The notes under the pieces are model-generated. The model was given only the letters and a program-made list of their open reading frames with translations. It made no database searches and was not told the origin of the DNA. Source: JBNJGT01 sp051819765 (GTDB lineage: Archaea > Nanobdellota > Nanobdellia > Woesearchaeales > JACJVW01). Taken from it: a DNA stretch of 5,551 bases. The position numbers were made by a program, and so were the translations under genes. Shown here piece after piece: positions 1 to 5,551 of this stretch (position 1 is the first letter of the stretch; each line of letters starts with the position of its first letter). Location of the stretch: assembly GCA_051819765.1 (NCBI GenBank), contig JBNJGT010000074.1, forward strand, positions 1 through 5,551, read 5' to 3'.

Positions 1-14
1 GATCAGGCGCAACA

Positions 15-22
15 TTTTTATT
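15..22 (+). promoter_or_regulatory. TATA-like element of the glycosyltransferase gene
   Basis: A T/A run (TTTTTATT) is centred about 26 nt before the ATG at 45. That is the usual distance from an archaeal TATA box to the transcription start, so the start would fall at or very near the ATG. No purine-rich ribosome binding site lies between the element and the ATG, which fits a leaderless mRNA. T-rich tracts are common in AT-rich intergenic DNA and only 44 bases of upstream sequence are visible, so this is an inference. Confidence 0.4.
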
Positions 23-44
23 TTTGGAATATATCTGTTCCTAT

Positions 45-1268
45 ATGCGGGTCTCGATCTTCACTAATAATTACAAGCCCTTCACAGGGGGTGTTGAACG
101 TTCGATAGAGAACCAACGGTGGGTCTTGCAGAAGAAGGGCCATGAGCCCTACATTTTCGCGCCCAAATACCCTGGATATAAGGATAAGGAAAAAAATATC
201 ATACGGCTTCCCTCTGTGAATGCACCGACCTATCCCGGGTATTATCTGCCCCTGGCATCCAGGAATACGATAACCAAGCACATGAGATCCATAGCTCCAC
301 ATATCGTGCACACTCACCATCCATTCCTTGCCGGAGAAGCAGGATTGAGGACGGGTCGGAAGATGCAACTACCGGTCATATTCACCTATCACACATTATA
401 TGATAAGTACCTGCACTATGTACCGCTTGATAAGAAGATAGCAAAGCCTGTCTTGAATGAACTGGTAAGGTCTTACGCAAATCAATGTGATGTGGTGATC
501 GCTCCGTCCCAGTACGTGAAGGATACCATAAAGCTTGACACCCGGGTGGAGGTCATCCCTACGGGAATAGATATAAAAGAACCTGAAAGTCAAGACTATA
601 TCCGGGAAAAATATCACCTTCCCAAACGGACAAAAATCCTCTTCCATGCAGGAAGGCTGACAAAAGAAAAGAACCTGTATTTTCTCGTGAAAAGCATCAT
701 ACAGATCCTCAAGGAAGAGCGGGATGCGATCTGTTTCATTGCGGGCAAAGGCAGTGAAAAGGAAGCGCTGATGAAGCTGGTACAAGAACACAATCTTTCC
801 CACCGGATCATATTCACCGGCAACCTTGAAAGGAAAAAACTTACCAGATATTATGCGGGCGCTGAGCTTTTTTTGTTTGCGTCAAAATCAGAGACGCAAG
901 GGTTAGTTCTCATGGAAGCGATGGCAGGCGCAACGCCAGTGATCGCCATAGAGGGGCCGGCAATCGATGAATGTATCATCCATGGCAAAAACGGGTTCAT
1001 CACAAAGGAGAATATACACGATTTCAAGAACAAGACGCTTGAGGCCTTGAAACATGAAAATCTTCGGAGGATGAGCAGGAATGCAAGAGAATTTGCTGAG
1101 GCATATTCCATCGATACTATGGGAAAACGGTTGCTTGGGATATACAAGGAATACAAAGGCAAACAAGTGAAGAAGGATTACAAGGACTTCCGGCAGATAC
1201 GCAATCTGTCACAGCTTGAATGGTCACAGATCATAAGTGCCTTATTCAGGAGGGAACAGGATGCTTAG
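45..1268 (+). CDS. GT4-family (GT-B fold) glycosyltransferase, glycolipid-synthase-like
   Basis: This 407-residue protein is a retaining glycosyltransferase of family GT4. It would transfer a sugar from a nucleotide donor, probably on the cytoplasmic side; there is no signal peptide. The N-terminal acceptor domain (about 1-180) opens with a beta strand and the glycine loop GGVERS (15-20), followed by HTHHPF (89-94), YHT (115-117) and PTGID (172-176). The donor domain begins near 196 with HAGRLTKEKN (201-210), where R204 and K209 are the expected phosphate contacts. It carries the EX7E motif, E283 and E291, within SETQGLVLMEAMAG. The SETQGL form and the IFAP/RLPS segments near 38-57 resemble diacylglycerol glucosyltransferases and related lipid glycosyltransferases, but other GT4 acceptors are possible. 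A basic tail (about 370-407) extends beyond the usual last helix. ATG 45 is preferred to an in-frame TTG at 24, because the fold begins directly at MRVSIFTNNY and the TTG would lie upstream of the predicted transcript start. The length is normal and the gene is intact. Its 3' end overlaps the next gene by 8 bp. Confidence 0.93.
   Translation: MRVSIFTNNYKPFTGGVERSIENQRWVLQKKGHEPYIFAPKYPGYKDKEKNIIRLPSVNAPTYPGYYLPLASRNTITKHMRSIAPHIVHTHHPFLAGEAGLRTGRKMQLPVIFTYHTLYDKYLHYVPLDKKIAKPVLNELVRSYANQCDVVIAPSQYVKDTIKLDTRVEVIPTGIDIKEPESQDYIREKYHLPKRTKILFHAGRLTKEKNLYFLVKSIIQILKEERDAICFIAGKGSEKEALMKLVQEHNLSHRIIFTGNLERKKLTRYYAGAELFLFASKSETQGLVLMEAMAGATPVIAIEGPAIDECIIHGKNGFITKENIHDFKNKTLEALKHENLRRMSRNAREFAEAYSIDTMGKRLLGIYKEYKGKQVKKDYKDFRQIRNLSQLEWSQIISALFRREQDA
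1248..1253 (+). promoter_or_regulatory. Shine-Dalgarno site of the six-hairpin glycosidase gene
   Basis: A perfect AGGAGG lies 7 nt before the ATG at 1261, inside the last codons of the glycosyltransferase gene. It decides the start: an upstream in-frame ATG at 1237 has no such site. It contrasts with the first gene, which has none, and fits internal re-initiation within one transcript. Confidence 0.85.
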
Positions 1269-3369
1269 GTGGATACCGTGGAGGACCTTGGTCAAGAGGG
1301 CGGCCATGCATATGGGGTTTACTGATCCCATGCAGGTTTTGGCCCGGATCAAAGGCTTCTCGAAAGGAGATACCCTGGCACCCATTGAGCTCCTGCGTCA
1401 GGGATTCAAATTCCATGCACGAGGATTCATCAACAGGGAGGTGATCCAGAATAATCTTGACTGGGTCTGGCCATACTGGGTTGAGAAGCAATATAATCCC
1501 AGGGATTACTCATTCATCCCTACTTCATTCTCTATCACAAACATAAACCTTACCCAGCGGAACTGGACTGCGGTAGGAAAGCCAGGTTATCAGGACATGC
1601 CTATCGTTGATCCCCGAGGGCTTGTGACTCCCTTCCATGATGGATGGTCCCTTGACTTTTGGGTACTTGGAGAAAAACCGCTCTTGCCATCAAATGAGAG
1701 GGGTTGCAGTCAATCTGTAAGTGACGGTGCAGTCACCACGGAAATCAAGAGAGGGGATAAGTGGATAGGGAGCATCACCAGCGTGACAGAAAAGAACGGG
1801 AAACTAGAATGTCACATAGATATCGAGACTGATGGTGATCTGGCAGTAGCATTGAGGCCATATAATCCTGAGGGAATAAGCTCAATAAAGAGCATAAAGA
1901 CAAACAAGAAAGGTTTCATTGTAGATAGTGAAAAAAAGATATCATTCGATAAGGAACCGGAGCGATATGCACTGAGTTCCTACCAGGAGGGTGATAGTTT
2001 CTATAGCCATACGGCAAAGAAAGAAGTATACTGCAATGCTGGTATGGCATCAGGGGTTGCAGTGTTTCCCAAAAAGGTCAGGGTTTCGGTTCCGCTGGAA
2101 ACAAAAAAGTCATTATTTCCCCCCTCTGGTAATAGTCCTGCAGCACTTCAGGGATTGCGCTTTGATAGTTTGTATGATTCTGCCCTGCAGACGGTAATAC
2201 TGCATGCGACAGCAGGTCTGTTTGCCGGACCATACACGTACAAACGCTTCTGGTTCAGGGATTCAGCGTATGTCATCAATGCTTTGCTTTGTCTGGGAAT
2301 AACTGATACGCCTGAGGCGATGATCGATTTTTTCATATCCCAACAGACAAAACTTGGATATTTCCATTCGCAGGAAAGCGAATGGGACTCAAACGGGCAG
2401 GCGTTGTGGGCAATCCAGCAATACTATCAAAAGACTGGTCATCTGCCTGAACGATGGCTCAAACCTATCGATAAGGGTGCACGATGGATAACCAAGCATC
2501 TTGAATCGAACAAGGCCAAGCCGAACAGTAAGCACTATGGCTTGATTCCGGCAGGATTCAGCGCGGAGCATTTTGGTCCCAGTGATTATTATTATTGGGA
2601 TGATTATTGGAGCGTCGCGGGCCTCAAAGCCGCGGCAGAGATGCTTGGGAACAAACAGTATAGTGCTAAGGCAGATAAGCTGCTAGCTGATGTGAACGAA
2701 TCCCTCAGGAAGACAGGACTTGTGATCATGCCGATCTCTCCATACCGGAAACCAAGCAGCGCAAGCGTGGGTTGTCTTGTGGCATCATATCCTCTCCAGC
2801 TCTATCCTGGCCGGGATAAGAGGATCAAAGAGACAGCCCGATTCCTTCTTGGGAGATGCACCCTGAACAATACCCTTTTCCATGAAGTCTCCCATGCAGG
2901 GATGAACCCATACCTTTCCTTGCATCTGGCACAGACATTGCTGCGAGAGGGGACGGATTTCTCACGGATTGTGGAAGGAGTGGCAGAACTTGCATCACCG
3001 ACCGGCAAATGGCCTGAGGCAGTGCACCCTTTTTCAGGCGGTGGGTGCATGGGCGATGGCGAGCATGTGTGGGCTGCTGCTGAATGGCTTCTGATGATCC
3101 GGAATTGCTTTGTCTTTGAAGATGAAAAGCTGGTACTTGGTAAAGGCCTGTATCCAGACTGGTTCAATAGGGTCTCATTCGGTTATACACGAACTCGTTA
3201 TGGGGATATAAAGATAGAGGCAAAGAAAATTAAGGATGGGATCCAGCTTACCTGGGATGCAAACTGGAAAACCCAACCAGAGATGGTAATTGCTATCCCT
3301 GGCCACAAGAAAACGAAGGTTACCGCACAAACCATGTTTGTCGAAAGGATCCAGAGAACCCACGAATAA
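1261..3369 (+). CDS. Six-hairpin glycosidase / phosphorylase-like protein (GH15/GH78/GH94-type architecture)
   Basis: This 702-residue protein has no signal peptide or membrane segment and is probably cytoplasmic. Three parts can be seen. The N-terminal region (about 45-285) is rich in beta strands, with conserved-looking blocks such as NLDWVWPYWVEKQYNP (65-80) and IVDPRGLVTPFHDGWSLDFW (115-134). An alpha/alpha barrel follows (about 295-620), with WFRDSAY (331-337), ESEWDSNGQALW (372-383), YYYWDDYWSV (443-452), KWPEAVHP (583-590) and GGGCMGDGEHVWAAAEW (593-609). A C-terminal beta-sandwich-like tail (about 624-695) resembles that of GH78 enzymes. Candidate acidic catalytic residues are D334, E374, D376, D447, D448, E586 and E601; I cannot say which act. 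The layout is typical of enzymes that hydrolyse or phosphorolyse glucosides, rhamnosides or related glycans, but the family number and substrate are not determinable here. The start at 1261 is set by its AGGAGG site. The 8-bp overlap with the glycosyltransferase gene suggests the two share a pathway, for example synthesis and trimming of the same glycan. The reading frame is intact. Confidence 0.85.
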   Translation: MLRWIPWRTLVKRAAMHMGFTDPMQVLARIKGFSKGDTLAPIELLRQGFKFHARGFINREVIQNNLDWVWPYWVEKQYNPRDYSFIPTSFSITNINLTQRNWTAVGKPGYQDMPIVDPRGLVTPFHDGWSLDFWVLGEKPLLPSNERGCSQSVSDGAVTTEIKRGDKWIGSITSVTEKNGKLECHIDIETDGDLAVALRPYNPEGISSIKSIKTNKKGFIVDSEKKISFDKEPERYALSSYQEGDSFYSHTAKKEVYCNAGMASGVAVFPKKVRVSVPLETKKSLFPPSGNSPAALQGLRFDSLYDSALQTVILHATAGLFAGPYTYKRFWFRDSAYVINALLCLGITDTPEAMIDFFISQQTKLGYFHSQESEWDSNGQALWAIQQYYQKTGHLPERWLKPIDKGARWITKHLESNKAKPNSKHYGLIPAGFSAEHFGPSDYYYWDDYWSVAGLKAAAEMLGNKQYSAKADKLLADVNESLRKTGLVIMPISPYRKPSSASVGCLVASYPLQLYPGRDKRIKETARFLLGRCTLNNTLFHEVSHAGMNPYLSLHLAQTLLREGTDFSRIVEGVAELASPTGKWPEAVHPFSGGGCMGDGEHVWAAAEWLLMIRNCFVFEDEKLVLGKGLYPDWFNRVSFGYTRTRYGDIKIEAKKIKDGIQLTWDANWKTQPEMVIAIPGHKKTKVTAQTMFVERIQRTHE

Positions 3370-3395
3370 TGCCTCTAAATCCCATTTGCAGTTGA

Positions 3396-3400
3396 TTTTT
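3396..3400 (+). terminator. Possible T-tract terminator after the carbohydrate gene pair
   Basis: Five consecutive T residues lie 27 nt past the stop codon at 3367-3369, with no stable hairpin before them. Archaeal RNA polymerase can terminate at T-rich tracts without a hairpin, and a new promoter follows directly, so termination here would make sense. The tract is short, so read-through is equally possible. Confidence 0.2.
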
Positions 3401-3409
3401 GTAGTAATG

Positions 3410-3419
3410 TTTATAAATA
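3410..3419 (+). promoter_or_regulatory. Archaeal TATA box driving the lipoprotein genes
   Basis: TTTATAAATA matches the archaeal TATA-box consensus closely and lies in the only substantial intergenic gap of the window (3370-3450). With the usual spacing of about 26 nt from the box centre, transcription would start near 3440, leaving a leader of about 10 nt before the ATG at 3451. A clear BRE is not evident just upstream. This separates the lipoprotein genes from the carbohydrate pair as their own transcription unit. Confidence 0.65.
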
Positions 3420-3439
3420 ATGCCTGTTGTATGACCCTT

Positions 3440-3446
3440 GGGGGAT
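3440..3446 (+). promoter_or_regulatory. Weak ribosome binding site of the first lipoprotein gene
   Basis: GGGGGAT ends 4 nt before the ATG at 3451 and resembles the GGTGAT part of the archaeal anti-Shine-Dalgarno complement with one mismatch. It would sit at the very 5' end of the predicted mRNA. It supports the start at 3451 over the in-frame TTG at 3427, which would lie upstream of the predicted transcript start. Confidence 0.4.
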
Positions 3447-3450
3447 ACTG

Positions 3451-5391
3451 ATGAAACTGATCTATGTCATACTCATACCGCTTTTACTGACTGCCTGTAG
3501 TCAAGAACAGGAAATGACACCGAACAAACTGCTCATGGAATCAAAGATCCAAAGCTTCCAGCATGATTCGATAGTGCTTGAGGACGGTTCCAAGATAACG
3601 GTTCCGGCAAATATCACTAACAGCTTCCAGGAGACAGAAGAGATCCGTGAGAAGACTGAAACTGATTCCACTGATGTGGTAAAGACCTATCGGGACAGGA
3701 CAGTCATTGAAAGGACCACTGTGGTTGAAATAGAAGACAACGAAGAATATGATGAAGTATTCGGTAATGAGACTCCTGATTATAACAAGACAAACCAAAG
3801 CAAAACACTTTCAAAAACAGCAGTCATAGAAGAAGTGCAGGATGCATGCAGGAATGATCGGACAAGGCCATACTGTGAGGAAAGTGAAGAAGACCTCAAG
3901 AAAATGCTGGAGAACAAGAGCGGAACATACGAGATCCTTGAAAGAGTGAATCTCCGGAAAGTTCCCGTAAACAGATTGAATATAACATTAGGCAAGACCC
4001 CTGAGATTCTCAAAGACCCACTAGAAGTCATGGTTCCGGCAGATGAAAACGAGACATATGGTTTCATGCCACTGCAGGGGATGCAGTACATGGGCCCAAG
4101 CTATCAAAAGGAGATATTTATAGATGGGTTCACCTATGGATTTGAGCTCAGCTATGAAAAGAAGTTTACCTGGAAGAAATTTGGAAAGGAAGTTGCAATG
4201 GCAAGATTATTCTCATACATCGGATATGGACTAGGCCTGAGGATACCATTCCAGACAGAACTTACTATACATAATAATGTAATCGACTCAGATCCAGGAG
4301 AATTTACCGCACAGATCAATCTCCAGCCGCTTGACCTTGATGCCCAGGGCTATAAGGACGCAGGATTGAGCAGCTTTCATCTGTTTGATGGCAAAGAACT
4401 GGTCCTGGAATTTGGTGCACAAGCTGGAGCCAAAGTCAAGTTACTGGGTCAGACAGTTTTCAACTCTGACTTCGGTAGGATGATCGATAATAGCAAAGAC
4501 TTCACCCCACCTCTTGGAGGTGAACGAGTAAATCTTGGCAGGCTTGTCTTTGAAGGGACAGATACAGGACTATACTATGGTGATGATGACGTGTATGTTG
4601 ACGGGGATATCGGAGTCACTTTCAACCTTAAAGGAGAGCATGTGAATTTCAGGTGTGAAGGACTCAACACTGAGTGTGAAGATATGGACATTACTGAAAG
4701 CGAAACCTTAGACCTTTCATTGAACCCTGTTATACACGACCAAGAGGATGAGTTCGGTAAGTATGCAAATTTCGGAATTACACTCTTGAACCCACGGTAC
4801 AAATCAAAAGCAAATTTCGGTGCTGAATTTGGGCTCGAAGCAGGTGTCAATGTGCCTTATTTTGGTTGGAGAACTGTAAGGACACCTTGGGTTGAATTAT
4901 ATGAGTTCGATATTGACCTCCCATACCTTGGAAGACACGACGGTACACCTAACAGATTACCTTCAGTTCAAAACAAGGCTTACCAAAGGATACCTGTATT
5001 TGAAAACGCGACACTCGGTGGGCCCCTTGCCTTCAATGTCACAAGCAGATGTCAAAAGCTTCATGATATCGTTACAGAGGGAGCAGAGGTTCCCATGGAT
5101 GATGAAGAGATCAATTTATACACGACGTTTGGTGATGCGATCGGAAGCGTCACCATCACTGATGGATTCATCGCAGATGTCGATTGTTATCATCTGCATA
5201 CTGAGCCCTCATATGAGTTAGAACTGGATAATTATGGGGTTATGGCAGACCTGGACAATGATGACCCGTACACGAAAGGCCTTGAACTCATGGAGCAGGA
5301 CCGCTTGAAACTCAAAGGAATGGGCATGGCAAACAAGGCTAAGTCATTCATCGGAAACAATTTCGCAGGAGTAGTGGGAGGGATAATATGA
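3451..5391 (+). CDS. Large surface lipoprotein of unrecognised family
   Basis: I do not recognise this 646-residue protein. It begins with a lipoprotein signal peptide: K2, a hydrophobic stretch, and the lipobox L13-T14-A15-C16, so C16 would be lipidated and the rest exposed outside the membrane. Residue +2 is serine. The region 20-160 is polar, rich in Glu, Thr and Lys, and may be a stalk. The region from about 215 to 500 is rich in predicted beta strands with recurring glycine motifs. Besides C16 there are six cysteines (133, 142, 402, 409, 534, 579) that group naturally into three pairs, suggesting disulfides. There are nine N-X-S/T sequons (N54, 106, 112, 115, 155, 177, 200, 519, 529). 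The tail (623-646) is hydrophobic and glycine-rich, but too short and polar for a confident membrane anchor. No catalytic motif is apparent. ATG 3451 is chosen because the signal peptide begins there. The gene has its own TATA box and overlaps the next lipoprotein gene by 4 bp. Adhesion, envelope structure or a complex with that neighbour are possibilities only. Confidence 0.85.
   Translation: MKLIYVILIPLLLTACSQEQEMTPNKLLMESKIQSFQHDSIVLEDGSKITVPANITNSFQETEEIREKTETDSTDVVKTYRDRTVIERTTVVEIEDNEEYDEVFGNETPDYNKTNQSKTLSKTAVIEEVQDACRNDRTRPYCEESEEDLKKMLENKSGTYEILERVNLRKVPVNRLNITLGKTPEILKDPLEVMVPADENETYGFMPLQGMQYMGPSYQKEIFIDGFTYGFELSYEKKFTWKKFGKEVAMARLFSYIGYGLGLRIPFQTELTIHNNVIDSDPGEFTAQINLQPLDLDAQGYKDAGLSSFHLFDGKELVLEFGAQAGAKVKLLGQTVFNSDFGRMIDNSKDFTPPLGGERVNLGRLVFEGTDTGLYYGDDDVYVDGDIGVTFNLKGEHVNFRCEGLNTECEDMDITESETLDLSLNPVIHDQEDEFGKYANFGITLLNPRYKSKANFGAEFGLEAGVNVPYFGWRTVRTPWVELYEFDIDLPYLGRHDGTPNRLPSVQNKAYQRIPVFENATLGGPLAFNVTSRCQKLHDIVTEGAEVPMDDEEINLYTTFGDAIGSVTITDGFIADVDCYHLHTEPSYELELDNYGVMADLDNDDPYTKGLELMEQDRLKLKGMGMANKAKSFIGNNFAGVVGGII
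5377..5381 (+). promoter_or_regulatory. Shine-Dalgarno site of the second lipoprotein gene
   Basis: GGAGG, extended to GGGAGGGAT (5376-5384), lies 6 nt before the ATG at 5388, inside the final codons of the preceding gene. Strength and spacing are good, and together with the ATGA overlap they support coupled translation of the two lipoproteins. Confidence 0.8.
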
Positions 5392-5551
5392 AACATTTGA
5401 TTTACATCCTTTTGGCTTTAGTCTTGATTGGATGCAGTACTGATACGACAGATCCTGTGCAGGATCAGGTCGCAACTAAAGAGGTCTCTGAACCGCCTGT
5501 TCAAGATAATAATGAAGATACCTCACAAGATGATACTTCACAAGACGATAC
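5388..5551 (+). CDS. Second lipoprotein with acidic linker, 3' end beyond the window
   Basis: Only the first 54 codons are visible and the reading frame is open at the window edge. The N-terminus is a lipoprotein signal peptide with lipobox L13-I14-G15-C16, so the lipidated cysteine is at the same position as in the preceding protein, again followed by serine. Residues 17-54 are polar and acidic, rich in Asp, Thr, Gln and Glu, and end in a DTSQD repeat, as expected of a flexible spacer between membrane and a folded domain that is not seen. The start overlaps the upstream stop codon (ATGA) and has a strong ribosome binding site. The two proteins are probably made together and act in the same place. 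The signal peptides look alike only in general character, so paralogy cannot be judged. The function cannot be assigned. Confidence 0.8.
   Translation, partial: MKHLIYILLALVLIGCSTDTTDPVQDQVATKEVSEPPVQDNNEDTSQDDTSQDD
5517..5551 (+). repeat. 15-bp in-frame tandem repeat encoding DTSQD
   Basis: Two full units (5517-5531 and 5532-5546) and the first 5 bases of a third are present. The units differ only at two third-codon positions (ACC/ACT and GAT/GAC), so the peptide DTSQD is unchanged. The array runs off the window and its full copy number is unknown. Confidence 0.8.

Noticed and set aside
18..1166. Several minus-strand open frames of 69-135 codons opposite the glycosyltransferase gene
   Set aside because: They are antisense to a gene with clear GT4 motifs, have no recognisable domains or start signals, and are shadows of its codon structure.
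1220..1444. Small plus-strand open frame of 74 codons across the junction of the first two genes
   Set aside because: It overlaps both well-supported genes in another frame, has no ribosome binding site of its own, and its peptide looks like out-of-frame translation.
2586..2609. TAT/GAT-rich near-repeat (attattattattgggatgat)
   Set aside because: It simply encodes the aromatic and acidic DYYYWDDYW block of the alpha/alpha barrel; it is not an independent repeat element.
3427..3450. TTG at 3427 as the start of the large lipoprotein
   Set aside because: It would add eight residues (including DPWG) before the signal peptide and lies upstream of the transcript start predicted from the TATA box. 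ATG 3451 gives a normal signal peptide.
4508..4522. Perfect 6-bp inverted repeat (CACCTC-TTG-GAGGTG) containing a full GGAGGTGA Shine-Dalgarno-like sequence
   Set aside because: It lies inside the lipoprotein reading frame, encodes PPLGGE, has no T-tract after it and no suitable start codon at 5-10 nt, so it is probably a chance result of coding.
4892..5221. Plus-strand open frame of 109 codons within the end of the lipoprotein gene
   Set aside because: It is fully contained in a well-supported gene in a different frame, with no ribosome binding site and no recognisable motif.

Overview
The window carries four plus-strand genes in two divisible blocks, with no RNA genes, insertion sequences or CRISPR. 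Several weak signs together suggest an archaeon, probably an uncultivated lineage. A canonical archaeal TATA box (TTTATAAATA) lies just upstream of the third gene. A TATA-like T/A element sits about 26 nt before the first ATG, which has no Shine-Dalgarno sequence, as expected of a leaderless transcript. AGG/AGA arginine and ATA isoleucine codons are frequent, and N-glycosylation sequons cluster in the exported protein. None of these is decisive: bacteria also encode lipoproteins and this type of glycosyltransferase, so the taxonomy is an inference.

Block 1 (about 15-3369) is a carbohydrate pair. The first gene (45-1268) is a complete GT4-family, GT-B fold glycosyltransferase, most like the group containing diacylglycerol glucosyltransferases. 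The second (1261-3369) overlaps it by 8 bp behind a strong AGGAGG site and encodes a 702-residue cytoplasmic-looking protein with a six-hairpin (alpha/alpha barrel) glycosidase or phosphorylase architecture. The overlap implies co-transcription and probably translational coupling, so the two likely act on the same glycan or glycolipid. The substrate cannot be read from sequence.

Block 2 (about 3410 to the window end) starts with its own promoter in an 81-bp gap. Its first gene (3451-5391) encodes a 646-residue lipoprotein of unrecognised family with clustered N-glycosylation sequons, six cysteines in three close-order pairs, and repeated beta-type glycine motifs. Its stop overlaps the start of the next gene (ATGA), a second lipoprotein cut by the window end, whose visible part is a lipobox followed by an acidic linker with a 15-bp tandem repeat. 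This coupled lipoprotein pair is the least explained part of the window and the best candidate for something undescribed. No function can be assigned from the sequence alone.
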